A DNA stretch of 64,000 bases. Source: Pseudeuparius sepicola. Lineage: Eukaryota; Arthropoda; Insecta; Coleoptera; Anthribidae. A program made the position numbers and the translations under genes. This document shows, in pieces, positions 23,386-34,912 of this stretch (position 1 is its first letter; the number at the start of each line of letters is the position of its first letter). The notes under the pieces are model-generated. The model saw only the letters and a program-made list of their open reading frames with translations. It was not told the DNA's origin and made no database searches. The stretch is taken from the NCBI GenBank assembly GCA_963920635.1, contig OY987298.1, positions 125,435,735-125,499,734 on the forward strand, read 5' to 3'.

Positions 23386-23624
23386 ACCGTACTTTCGCCG
23401 TTTTAGTAGGCATAGGTGAATAGGCCGCGCGTCGCCGTGCGTCCAGCTAGGTTTGTCAGTCGTTGGCGGGGGAGTACACAGTAGTCCCGCACCGCTTATC
23501 AGTCGAGTTTTGCGAGCAAAAAACACGCCCCGCCCCCCGCCAACGACTGACGAACCTAGCCGAATACACGGCGGCGCGCCGCCCAGCCATGGCTATGTCT
23601 ACTAAAACGGTGAAAGTACGGCAT
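23386..23624. mobile_element. GC-rich MITE, copy 1
   Basis: CCGTACTTTCGCCGTTTTAG at the left is inverted against CTAAAACGGTGAAAGTACGG at the right. A second inner inverted pair, CTAGGTTTGTCAGTCGTTGG and CCAACGACTGACGAACCTAG, makes a double hairpin. An opposite-orientation copy is at 50092-50332. The open frame at 23463 is conserved with that copy only because the DNA is. Confidence 0.8.
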
Positions 23625-23955
23625 AACAAAATATACTTACGTATTTTATGAATGAAAACATGAGTTTTACTGTTATGACATTTTTATTAATTTAAAAAAA
23701 AAACAAAATTTACGTGTCTTCCTAGTTGAAAATTTGCCATAAGTGCACTTGCATCTATATGGCACTTGTGTAAAATTCATTTACTGTTACCATTCTTATA
23801 AAAATCAATGTAAAATAAAATTATTTGTATCTGGTACTTTCAATACCCTTAAGATACTTGAGCACGATGCGAGGTCTGTGAATTTTTATCTACCGTTATA
23901 TTTTGTGTAGGGCCAAAACTGTCTATATATCTAAAGTCAGTGCTACGACATACTC
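23625..23955. other. Unclassified AT-rich DNA
   Basis: Nothing recognised. Confidence 0.3.
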
Positions 23956-23959
23956 GCAA

Positions 23960-24205
23960 AATCGCCGGGGCGCAAGTTGCTCCGAAATTGTAATCCAGTG
24001 GCCCTGGATCTCCCATCCAGTAATTACTAACGTTCGGCGCTTCATTAGCCTACCTCCCGCCACTGCGATCCGATATAAATCCACGCCAAATCTTAACCTG
24101 CGCTCGACGCCGTCTATAATCCATAATTCAGGAGGGATTCCCGGCAGGCAGTCCTTGGCTGCTCGATCGGGCGTCGGGGAGCGGAGATGGAGGTTCGAGA
24201 GGACC
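23960..24205. other. GC-rich island, possible regulatory DNA
   Basis: Balanced-to-high G+C in an AT-rich setting, including CCAGTAATTACTAACGTTCG and GCTTCATTAGCCTACC with TAATTA/CATTAG cores, then TCGATCGGGCGTCGGGGAG. The 102-codon frame at 23903-24211 crosses it but shows no domain. Confidence 0.3.
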
Positions 24206-24298
24206 TGGTAAGAGGTGGAGATGCCTTAGAGAACTACCGGGGTATATGAGATAGGGGTTTCACTTAGTTGGGATGGACGAACTTGTACAGATTTCTCT

Positions 24299-24480
24299 AA
24301 ACTATACCTTTTCAACTTCAAATTGGGAATAATCAATTTCAAATTGGGAATAAACAACTTCAAATTGAGAATAGTCAACTTAAAATTGGGATTAATCAAT
24401 TTCAAATTGGGAATAGACAACTTCAAATTGGTAATAGTCAATATTAAATTGAGAATAAACAATTTCAAATTGGGAATATT
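24299..24480. repeat. ~20-bp tandem repeat, left outer arm of the 6.5-kb inverted structure
   Basis: About eight units of the type TTCAAATTGGGAATAAACAA are arrayed after AACTATACCTTTTCAAC. The first ~88 bp is nearly identical to the reverse complement of 30736-30824. The 80-codon minus-strand frame here, rich in NLKL, is only this repeat translated. Confidence 0.85.
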
Positions 24481-25214
24481 TAATAGGTATTAAATTGAAA
24501 ATCAACAACTTCATATTAAACAATATTTTAATTACTTATATCTAAATAAACACACAAGATGTGCCTACTTATTGAATTTATAATATCATATTTTTGCAAT
24601 ACAGTGTGGTCATTTAAGTGTGCAACATATGGGATTTTTTTTATTAATTGGCACAATGAAAATACAAATACTCCCGAAAGTTGGTACATGTTCGATAATT
24701 ATACTAGGCGCACTTAGAATGGTTGCAAGTCAAATAGCGTACAGGGTAGGTAAAAAAATACAAAAATTTTACAAGAGTAAAGTACCCTTATTTCAGAAAA
24801 TTTAGCAAAATGTTATTGAGAAAAGTTGTCTATATAGAATTAAAAGTAAAAAGCCTAAATCACAGAAAATATACGCTACGCGGACAGAAGTTCCACACAA
24901 TGCAATTATTTGGCAGCCCGAAAGGAAGCCGGCTCTCAAAAGCCGGCTTCTCCTGGCTTTCAGCAGTGTCTATAGAAGAATTCTTCCATAGTTCTGCCTT
25001 CACGGCCGTGGTACTTTCATTACTCAATACTAGGCGGCAGCACGCTAGGAAAAAGCATCCGAAAGCGGCGTTGCCGGATTGTGCAAACAGTCTGTGGTTT
25101 TACCGAACTATAAAAATAAAGAGAAGATCTTTAATAAAATGAGCTTGCCCATTTAGAATTCAAGGTTAACAGTGAGGCTGTCAGCAGTAACTATAGAATT
25201 CTTCCCTCGAGAGA

Positions 25215-28200
25215 TTTATTTTTATCGTCGTTTTTAGAAATGATATCCAATATTTTACGAATCATGGCTGAAAAAATTACGGCGCAAAAACACCCCTCAA
25301 GGAAAAAAAATTATAACGACATTGTTGTTGGTCCGATTATCTGCCCCGTTTTTAGTAACGACGTTGCAAATTATTCCAGATGCTCGAACCCGTGTTAGAA
25401 AAAATTTACAGGCAAAAATCCCTTCCAACCCTCAGATAGATTTGCTTTTGGTCCGACTATCGTAGTTTTTGGAAAGCGTAGCCACTATAAACTATAACTC
25501 TTATTTCACGAATCCGTGGTAGAAAAAATTTACAAGACAAAAACTACCCCATGCGCCCTCTGAAAAATTGATAATTCCATTGTTCTTAGTTCGATCTTCA
25601 CCGTTTTAGCAAGGACGTTACAAATGATACCAAATTCACGAATTAGTGGTTGAAAAAAATTGTTAGGAAAAAACTACACCCTCCCCCAGATATTGCTTTT
25701 GAGACGATTAGGTATTTAGTCGTTTTTTGAAGGGGCATTTATTATTTACTATAACCGTATTTCACCAATAGGTGGTTGAAAACATTTGCGGGCAAAAACT
25801 ACCCGTCCCCACCCCCGGAAGTTTGTTTTTAATTTGATTATTGTCGTTTTTTGAAAACACATTCACTACATCCTTTATTTCACGAATCCATGGTTGAAAA
25901 CATTTGCGGGGCAAAAACTACCCCTTCCCACCCCCGGAAGTTCGTTTTTAATTTGATTATTGCCGTTTTTTGAAAATGCAATCACTATATTCCTTATTTC
26001 ACGAATGCGTGGTTGAAAACATTTGCGGGGCAAAAACTACCCCTTCCCACCCCCGAAAGTTTGTTTTTAATTTTATTATTGTCTTTTTTGAAAACCCATT
26101 CACTACATCCCTTATTTCACGAATCTGGGGGTTGAAAACATTTACGGGGCAAAAACTACCCCTTCCAACCCCCGGAAGTTCGTTTATAATTTGATTATTG
26201 CCGTTTTTTGAAAATGCAATCACTATATTCCTTATATCACGAATGCGTGGTTGAAAACATTTGGGGGGCAAAAACTACCCCTTCCCACCCCGAAAGTTTG
26301 TTTTTAATTTGATTATTGTCATTTTTTGAAAATGCAATCACTATATTCCTTATATCGCGAATGCGTGGTTGAAAACATTTGGGGGCAAAAACTAACCCTT
26401 CCCACCCCCGAAAGTTTGTTTTTAATTTTATTATTGTCGTTTTTTGAAAACACATTCACTGCATGTCTTATTTCACGAATCTGGGGTTGAAAACATTTAC
26501 GGGGCAAAAACTACCCCTTCCCACCCCCGGAAGTTCGTTTTTAATTTGATTATTGCCGTTTTATAAAAATGCAATCACTGTATTCCTTATTTCACGAATC
26601 CGTGGTTGAAAACATTTTCGGGGCAAAAACTACCCCTTCCCACGCCAGAAAGTTTGTTTTTAATTTGATTATTGTCGTTTTTTGAGAACACATTCACTAC
26701 ATCCTTTATTTCACGAATCCGTGGTTGAAAACATTTACGGGGCAAAAACTACCCCTTCCCACCCCCGAAAGTTTGTTTTTAATTTTATTATTGTCGTTTT
26801 TTGAAAACACATTCACTACATCCCTTATTTCACGAATCTGGGGTTGAAAACATTTACGGGGCAAAAACTACCCCTTCCCACCTCCGGAAGTTCGTTTTTA
26901 ATTTGATTATTGCCGTTTTATGAAAATGCAATCACTATATTCCTTATTTCACGAATCCGTGGTTGAAAACATTTTCGGGGGAAAAACTTCCCACGCCAGA
27001 AAGTTTGTTTTTAATTTGATTATTTTCGTTTTTTGAGAACACATTCACTACATCCTTTATTTCACGAATTCATGGTTGAAAACATTTGCGGGGCAAAAAC
27101 TACCCCTTCCCACCCCCGGAAGTTCGTTTTTAATTTGATTATTGCCGTTTTTTGAAAATGCAATCACTATATCCCTTATTTCACGAATCCGTGGTTGAAA
27201 ACATTTGCGGGGTAGAAACTACCCCTTTCGACCCCGAAAGTTTGTTTTTAATTTGATTATTGTGGTTTTTTGAAGGGGTGCTGGGGGTAGTTTTCGACCA
27301 ACAATTTTTTTAACCACGAATTGGAATCATTGCAAACATCCTTGCTAAAATTGGCGAGGATCCGACAATGAAGTTATCATTTTTGTTCTTAAAGGGGTGC
27401 TGGGGGTAGTTTTCGCCCAAGAATTTTTTCCAAGCGCAAATTCGTGAATCTAGAGTCATTTAGAACGTACTTTCTAAAATCGACCTACAATCAAGTTATA
27501 ATTTTTTTTAAAGAGGTGCTGGGGGTAATTTTCGCCCAACAATTTTTTAAAGTACAAATTTGTGCATCTGTGCTAAAAACGGTGGGAATCGTACCATGAA
27601 AGTTTCCTTTTTTTCTTTAAGGGGTAGTGGGGGTGGTTTTTGCCCAAGAAATTTTTTTCAACCACGAATTCGCGCATCTAGAATCATTATAGGACGTCCT
27701 TGCTAAAATTGGCGAGGATTTGACAATGAAGTTATCATTTTTGTTCTTAAAGGGCTGCTGAGGGTAGTTTTCGAAAAAGAATGTTTTCAAACGCAAATTC
27801 GTGAATCTAGAATTATTTAGAACGTACTTGCTAAAATCAGCCAAGATTCGATAATTAACTTATAATTGCTTTGGTGCTGGGGGTAGTTTTCGGCCAACAA
27901 TTTTTTTAAAGCACAAATAATTTGTGCATCTGTAATCACTAGGTACGTCCTTGCCAAAAACTGTGGGAATTTACCATGGAAGTTATATATTTTTTCTTTA
28001 AGGGGTAGTGGGGGTAGTTTTCGCCCAACAAATTTTTTTGAACCACAAATTCGCGCATCTGGAATCATTAGGAACGTCCTTGCTAAAATTGCCGAGGATC
28101 CGACAATAAACTTGTCATATTTGTTTTTAAAAGGCTGCTGATGGTAGTTTTCGCACAAGAAATTTTTTCAACCGCGAGTTCGTGAATCTAGAGACAATGA

Positions 28201-29112
28201 AGTTATAATTTTTCAAAGGGATGCTGGAGTAGTTCCCGCCCAATAATTTGCTAAAAACGGTGCTAATCGTACCATGAAAGTTAGCTTTCTTTAAGGGGTA
28301 GCGGGGGGCCCAACAAATTTTTTCAACCACGAATTCGCGCATCTATAGAATCATTATAGGAACGTCCTTGGTAAAATTGGCGAGGAGCCGACAATGAAGT
28401 TATCATTTTTGTTCTTAAAGGGGTGCTGAGGGTAGTTTTCGAACAAGAAATTTTTTCAACCGCGAATTCGTGAATCTAGAGTCATTAAGAATGTACCTAC
28501 TTGCTAAAATCGGCCAGGATACGACAATGAAGTTATAATTTTTTTAAAGGGGTGCTTGGGGTAGTTTTCGACCAACAAGTTTTTTAAGGTAGATACAAAT
28601 TTGTACATTATCTGGAATCATTAGGAACGTCCTTGCTAAAACGGTGGGAATCGTACCATGAAAGTTATATTTTTTTCTTTAATACGGGGTAGTGGGGGTA
28701 GTTTTCGCACAACACATTTTTTCAACTACGAATTCGCGCATCTGGAATCATTAGGAACGTTCCTTGCTAAAATTGGAGAGGATTCGACAATGAAGTTATC
28801 ATTTTTGTTCTTAAAGGGGCGTTGAGGGTAGTTTATTTCGCACAAGAAATTTTTTCAGCCACGATTTAGTGCATCTGGAATCATTACGAACGTCCTTGCT
28901 AAAATCAGCGAGGATCCGACAATAAAGTTATCATTTTTTTCCTAAAGGGGTGCTGGGGTAGTTTATTCGCCCAACAATTTTTTTAAAGCACGAATTTGAG
29001 CATCTGGGATCGTTAGCTAAAAATCGTGGTGGTAGTCGGGGTAACTTTCGCCCAACAAATTTTTTCAACCACGAATTCGTGCATTTGGAATGATTAGGAA
29101 CGTCCTTGCGGG
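25215..29112. repeat. ~118-bp satellite, two head-to-head arrays
   Basis: From about 25215 to 27270 monomers run forward: TTTCACGAATCCGTGGTTGA, GGGGCAAAAACTACCCC, CCCACCCCCGAAAGTTTG, TTTTTAATTTGATTATTG. In the middle copies two variants, CACATTCACTACATCC and TGCAATCACTATATTCC, tend to alternate, suggesting a dimeric higher-order unit. From about 27270 the orientation flips (GGGGGTAGTTTTCGCCCAAC, AACCACGAATTCGCGCATC) and monomers are more diverged. Spacing of the CACGAAT motif is about 117-119 bp in the forward part. Open frames up to 113 codons are repeat translations. Confidence 0.85.
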
Positions 29113-29800
29113 GATCATGATATTCATGATATCAAATGAATATTTCAATAATACAACAATACTTATAGGTAGAAAAAACATTTGGAAACAGAGATTTGAA
29201 TGATAAATTTAATATGCAACAAGTATTATTCATGATTTATGATTTTATTCTGTAAACTTTGGTTAGGCCCAAAATTATAAATAGTAAAAACCCATAAAAT
29301 TGGTATCATTGACATCCTGTACATATTTTCTACATTGTAGAACAAATATTTACCGTATACTAAGTGTATAATTAGTAAATAAGATACGAATAAACTATAT
29401 TATTTGTAACATCTTAATATATTTTAATCGGATAATTAATATTGGCTCTGAAGCACTCTGTATAGCTTAGTATACGTCTTACGGATTCTACAAAGACGAA
29501 GCAAATAATAAAATAGCTATGCTCCCACTAGGTTATATTTCGTATAGTTCAAGGCCTCTGCCCGTCTGCCCGGAAATAGATTTTGATGACTGAAAGCCGC
29601 CGCCAGCATAGGCGCGTTTATGAAACCTTTATTCCTAAACCACCGGCAACACGGTTAGGCTCTTCAGCTGACTGCTGGCGCCTCTAGCGGTGACTTTTAT
29701 CGGAGGTTATTTTACGGTTTTAAAAATAGAACGATTCTGCATCCGAGCGCCATCTGTTAGGCCAAGGCAAAACCAACTTTCAGTGTGCTATACATATTTT
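29113..29800. other. Unclassified DNA inside the large element
   Basis: AT-rich to about 29560, then a GC-richer stretch (GCCGCCGCCAGCATAGGCGC) to 29760. No gene recognised. Confidence 0.3.
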
Positions 29801-30735
29801 ACGAGCCCAACGCTACTGACACTTCTGTCCGCGTAGCGTATATTTTCTGTGGCCTAAATATCGAAACATGGCCTCCTAAGAAGAAAAAAATATATTATTT
29901 TGAAAAACATTCATAATTTTCTAAAAAAATTTGTCTTAATATTCTCCCTAGACAATTTCATAAATCAATCAAAATTAAATCAATTTCGCATAACTTTGTT
30001 AAAATTCAAGCATATTTGTAACATGTACTTAGATATTTAATTTTTTAGGAAATCACAAACTTCATGTTTGTTGCAACGATATTAAACAAAACTTTAAAAT
30101 TTCGCAAAAATTCTTCGGAACAAGGTAAAACATTAGTAATGATAATATGCATATTAAAAAACTCTCATTTAAGGTTCGAAATTTGTATTTTAATTGTTTA
30201 TTAAGAAACTGGAAATTAATTATTGACGAAAATTTGTTTTCTTAGGTGGCTATGTTTTGGTATTTGGGCATAGCTTTTATTTCTAAACCACTTTTCTCAA
30301 TAACCTTTTGCTGAATTTTTTGAAATAAGTGTATTTAATTTTTATATTTTTTGACCTACCCTGTATGTTGTTTAACTTGCAACCTTCCTAAGTGCACCTA
30401 ATATGATTATTAAACATGCATCAACTTTCGGCAATGTCTGTATTTTGGTTGTGCAAATATTTCTGGTATATGTATCTCTGTATATTTCCCATAAATCTGG
30501 TGCAACTCGCTACAGTTAATTTGTTATTTATGTTATTTTGCACTACGTATACTCTCTAATTTTTATAAGCTAACTTTAGTTTACGATAAATGATTTGGTC
30601 TTTGTCTTCTTTCTAAGATTTCTGGTCTTTTTGAACCTTACCAGGCAGTCGAAATTTTGCTTAATATCATAAACTTTAGTTAACAAATTGAGTTTTTCTT
30701 GTTGATAAGTGTTTTTATTTCATGAAGTTATCGAT

Positions 30736-30824
30736 TTTCCCAATTTGAAGTTGACTGTTCTCAATTTGAAGTTGTTTATTCCCAATTTGAAATTGATTAT
30801 TCCCAATTTGAAGTTGAAAAGGTA
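30736..30824. repeat. Right outer arm: inverted ~20-bp tandem repeat
   Basis: CCCAATTTGAAGTTG units followed by GTTGAAAAGGTATAGTT are the near-identical reverse complement of 24299-24387; only two or so differences are seen over ~88 bp. Confidence 0.85.
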
Positions 30825-30840
30825 TAGTTTGATGAAAAAT

Positions 30841-32370
30841 TAGGGTTTCATCAAGTCAAGTAGCTTGACATTTTAACAAATAACTTGACTTGACTTGAAT
30901 CAAGCTTTTGACAAATTACATATTTGACTCGACTTGATTTCAAGTAGTTATTACTTGACTTGATATCAAGTAATTTCAATCTACTTGATATTGCTTGATC
31001 TTAATTACGAATCTATATTACTAACACCCTTGTTTATACAGAATAAACAACGCAACAACGCATGAACCATTTCCCCAAGCCTCCACATAATCTAAGTGAT
31101 TATATAGCGAAAAACTAGTTGAGTTTTCGATGCGCAATCCATTAAAACCGGAATATTTATCTATAGTAGGGGTTCTCAACCGCACTAGAACTTTTTTGTT
31201 CGGTGTGTGTAGGTAAGAGCCCCAAAGTCCGAAATAAACAGTTTGAGGATTTAAAAATAAATTTTTACTTGTCCCTTGTCCCATGCACATTCCACACTCC
31301 ACTCCAGCGAAAAAAGTCCTCTAACTTTATTTCGAGGACCTGAATTTAGTGATCCCCAGGTGATCAGCGGGCGAAACACTGGTTGGGATTGTTGGGAACC
31401 TCTGATCGTGGAAAGCTTACGTTCGCGCCAGAGAAATGGAGGAGAGGAGAACGCGATTTGCCCTACTGCGCATCATGATTTTCGTCTACAATCTCCCAGC
31501 CATTTTGAAGACAGTTGACATTTTACTGGTGCGGAGTGCTTACCTGTTTTTTTTTAGTTTTCGAAGTAATTTCGATTGATATTAGCGTTATGTCAAGTTC
31601 TGTGAATGACTGTAAGAATTTTACAAGAGAAAGACGTGAGGGAATATCTTATTTCCGGTAAAGATTTTCCAATAGGTTTGTTTACTTTTTTCAGTTCTCA
31701 GTGCCGTACCTTTCTGCACCAATTACATTTATTACTAGATAGATTAGGTGGATTAAATTTAAGGTTTTTATTAATATACGTATATAAACTGGGCAAAGTG
31801 TCTTCAAAATGGCGCGAGACAAAATTAGTCAGTTCGCGCAGCTTCACGCTCATTCTCCCCACCTCCGTATCTCTGGTTCGCGCTCGCGCGGCAGTTTCCC
31901 GAGCTCCGAGCTGACAGAGACAGAAACGATCACGCGTTTAAGCGCCAAATCTACTAGATGCCTCATGTGCCTTAAGTCATGGATGGAAAATGATAACATT
32001 AAAAAAAGTGCTTTGAACGGTGTTAATGTGAAACAAATATAAATTTTTGTTGTCTATGTTACACAGACTATACACATAGTTTTGGTACGGACTTGAAATA
32101 GTTTATTTTTGTTCTTTCCTAGTTTTGCAAAAAAAGTGTACAATGCAAAGGTTTATTATTATTATTTACCTGTCTGTCCTAACTGATAATAAAATTTGAA
32201 ATTGATAAAAAATTAAGTAATCAAGTAGCTTCAAGAGAAACTTGATTTTTCAATTAACTACTTGAAAAATAAATACTTGACTTGACATTGGAAAATTACT
32301 ACTTGACTTGAACTTGACTTGATTTCAAGTCAAATCAAGTCAAGTAGTTTGAATATCAAGTCAAACCATG
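30841..32370. mobile_element. Decayed hAT-like element with TCAAG-rich ends
   Basis: TAGGGTTTCATCAAGTCAAG at the left and CAAGTCAAACCATG at the right share an inverted GGTTT core. Both ends are packed with TTGACTTGA/TCAAGTCAA words (30852-31010 and 32215-32365), like the sub-terminal binding sites of hAT elements. A hAT C-terminal coding remnant lies inside. No 8-bp target duplication is visible, so the copy is old or the ends are slightly off. Confidence 0.55.
31923..32042 (+). pseudogene. hAT transposase C-terminal remnant
   Basis: In the frame open from 31809, the end reads ITRLSAKSTRCLMCLKSWME followed by NDNIKKSALN. This resembles the end of hAT transposases, where RxxLSPxxVExLxCLKSWL closes the dimerisation region. 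The expected upstream hAT C-terminal core is missing, so only the last ~35 residues can be identified. Confidence 0.5.
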
Positions 32371-32885
32371 AATCTCTATGAACAATGAACAATCCTTTTC
32401 TTTACGTATCAATTTTTTTATTATTTATTGATAGCTTCCATATAGAAGTGTTCTTTTAGTAGCAGAAGCATCACTAACTTTAAAATAATATGGACCAAAA
32501 ATTCGAAAAACTCGAATATATTTATGTTAAAGTAAGAACTTCTTGATATTACACTTATTTGAACGAATTTCTATACAAAAAAAACTTCAAGATTCCACTA
32601 AGTTTAGGAAAGAACCGGATAATATTAAATATGTTTCCATTCCGTACAACCCGCGGTTCACGAAAGGTCTAGAAAAAGTGTTTCATCATGCTGGGCAACG
32701 TCGCGGCCGGTGGCCGGTGCCATGTGCTGCAGCATAACGTCGTAGTCACATGCGTTCAGGTGCGCCTCGTTACGTGGTATTTGGGATAATTTGCCCCATT
32801 ATTTAAACATGCGTTTTCGGCATATTTGTACCTCCCTGATGACGTGGTTAAAATTAATGTATTTATGAATAAATCAACTTGTATA
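32371..32885. other. Unclassified DNA
   Basis: 32640-32770 is locally GC-richer (GGGCAACGTCGCGGCCGGTGG) without a domain-bearing frame. The rest is AT-rich. Confidence 0.3.
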
Positions 32886-34143
32886 CAGGGTGTCCAACTT
32901 TAAAACTGTACAAATCCGTAAAATCTTCATTTTTGGAGATAATCGCCTAATTTTTTTTTGTTTGAAAGGCCTTCAAAGAACGCTTCTTTTGAACTTCCTG
33001 CCGTTTTCAAAATGAAAATCCAGGGCCGGCTGCGATTTTTTTATACCCCCGATTTTCACGAAAACCATTTGGCGATTTTTTTTATTTAAAATCTGATCCC
33101 ACAGCGTTAATCAGAACTTCCCGGAACCCTTATATACAAAATTTGAATAAAAAATATACAGGGAGTTCCATTATGCAGGGTGTTAAATTTGAGCAAAATA
33201 GGAATTTTAAAGACATCTGCCAAGTCAAGTGTGCCATGGAATCCCCTCAAAATAGTTGAATGGTCAACAGGACCACTCAAGGTATTGGTGTGAAAAGGTC
33301 CAATACAAAATATACACAGTGTCCTTATCTGTGCCATCTCAAATTACTGAATTTTTGGAACTTTATACGGGTCAAAAATCGAGTATAAAAAAAAACCGCT
33401 CCACATACTATAAACGAACTAAATCTAAAAAATACAGAAGCCTGCCAGTCAGTAAGTCCACATCAGTTAATGTGGCTTGTGGCTGAAGTGCCACAACTGG
33501 AAACGCACAGAAAATGTATCATCTTAGACAGTGACTTTGTTGAGAAAGGTCTAATAATTTAATTGTTTTTATTTGTTGGTTGGCATTTTGTAAAGAAATG
33601 AATTACTTTTGTGTTTATTAATATTTTTTCAATGATTCCAAAGCACTTCTGACCAGTATAAAGTTTAATAAAAATTCAGAATTTTGAGATGGCTCAGAGA
33701 AAAATACCCTGTATATTTTTGTAGTAAATCTTTTCACACCAACATTTTGAGTGGTCCTGTTGACCATGCAACTGTTTTGAAGGGATTCCATGGCACACTT
33801 GACTCGCCAGATGTCTTTAAAATTCCTATTTTGCTCAACTTTGATACCCTACGGAATGGAACTCCCTGTATACTTTTTGTTCAAATTTGGTATATGGGGG
33901 TTTTGGGGTGTTCTGATTAACGCTGTGTGGTCAGATTTTAAATAAAAAAAAATCTCTAAATGGTTTTCGTGAAAATCAGGGGTATAAAAAAATCGCAGCC
34001 GGCCCTGGATTTGCATTTTGAAAATGGCAGGAAGGTCAAAAGAAGCGGTTTTTGAAGGCCTTTCAAACAAAAGAAAGTTTAGGTGATAATCTCCAAAAAT
34101 GAAGATTTTACGGGTTTGTACAGTTTTAAAGTAGGACACCCTG
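32886..34143. mobile_element. CAGGGTG foldback element, 1258 bp
   Basis: CAGGGTGTCCAACTTTAAAA mirrors TTTTAAAGTAGGACACCCTG; TA flanks both ends. Pairing continues almost to the centre: GGGCCGGCTGCGATTTTTTT with its partner near 33990, GGGAGTTCCATTATGCAGGG with a partner near 33860, and CCATCTCAAATTACTGAATT with one near 33680. The 76-107-codon frames on both strands are arm translations, which is why they look alike. Confidence 0.9.
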
Positions 34144-34756
34144 TAGGAGCTAACACCGGCGAATGTCGACATTCAGCATGCACTCATATATGGTGTATGT
34201 TGAAAATAATTTTTTTTTATTAAATGAAAACTTTTATGAACATTTATGGGACAAGCTTTTTGATTTAAAAAAGTTGTCGCTATATTTGGCATTAAATTAA
34301 CGAAAACCTAAACTTATCTTTCATTTATTTTTTAATTGGGTTTTTGGCCACCAAACAGATTAAAAGACAACTTTTTCAAGTTGCCAGAAAAATTCAGAAA
34401 TTCTTGATTTTCTTTTATTATTTATGTATTATTTATCGCCTCTCGGTATTCGGTTGGTGTATTTTTCATTACTGATCACTGTCGTTTTCGACTTAATTTC
34501 GGTCTTTCACGGTAACAGATTCATTGCAAAAAAATAAGTCCTTTCATTATTTGTCACATTAGAGAAGTTGCAACTCTGCAAAAAAGTTTGTAAATAAATA
34601 TTAAAATGTTGAGGACGAAGTTGTGTATATTGGATTATGGATCTAGGTATACAGATCATAGGTATTGCCAGATCACACCATGCGATGTTGTTTTTTATTA
34701 ATTAAAATTTAAAATATTATTATTTCCAGTCGTATAATAAGTCACTACAATTTTTC
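34144..34756. other. Unclassified AT-rich DNA
   Basis: A short palindrome GAATGTCGACATTC lies at 34161. Nothing else recognised. Confidence 0.3.
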
Positions 34757-34912
34757 GAGATGTCTCGTCTCGTCTCGAGCTTGTCTCGAAGGATTTTATC
34801 TCGTCTCGTCTCGTCTCGAAATTCGAGACAAAATGCTCTCGAGACGAGACAAAACGGCTTCGAGACGAGACGAGACGAGACGTCTCGTGTCTCGTGTCTC
34901 GCGGCAACTCTA
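34757..34912. repeat. GAGAC/GTCTC-rich hAT-like terminus
   Basis: Self-complementary arrays of CTCGTCTCGTCTCG and GAGACGAGACGAGACG end in GTCTCGCGGCAACTCTA. Read from the right this is TAGAGTTGCCGCGAGACACG, a hAT-like start (TAGNG) followed by sub-terminal pentamers, analogous to the TCAAG ends at 30841. No left partner was found. The 69-codon frame here is repeat. Confidence 0.5.

Larger units (their letters stand above)
24605..30505. mobile_element. Large inverted-repeat element enclosing a satellite array
   Basis: The left arm at about 24650-24825 (CCGAAAGTTGGTACATG, GCGCACTTAGAATGGTTGCA, TACAGGGTAGGT) matches the reverse complement of about 30285-30450. AAAATATACGCTACGCGGAC at 24862 matches the reverse complement near 29847. 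The right arm contains about 400 bp of extra sequence between these two blocks. The core is 3.9 kb of satellite. No transposase was found, and the exact ends are not fixed; the left may begin at CAGTGTGGTC near 24603. Confidence 0.6.

Noticed and set aside
24226..24468. 80-codon minus-strand frame rich in NLKL
   Set aside because: Product of a ~20-bp tandem repeat whose period gives no stop in one frame; not a leucine-rich protein.
24299..24480. Regularly spaced short repeats resembling a CRISPR array
   Set aside because: Eukaryotic context, no unique spacers, no cas genes; units are contiguous.
24926..24949. Hairpin AAGCCGGCT...AGCCGGCTT as a bacterial-type terminator
   Set aside because: Eukaryotic context and no upstream gene; a chance 9-bp stem is sufficient explanation.
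26000..28342. Several 62-113-codon minus-strand frames
   Set aside because: All are translations of the ~118-bp satellite with the same FSTTHS/NYPQQPF-like words.
33107..34172. Pairs of similar frames on opposite strands
   Set aside because: They are the two arms of one palindromic element.
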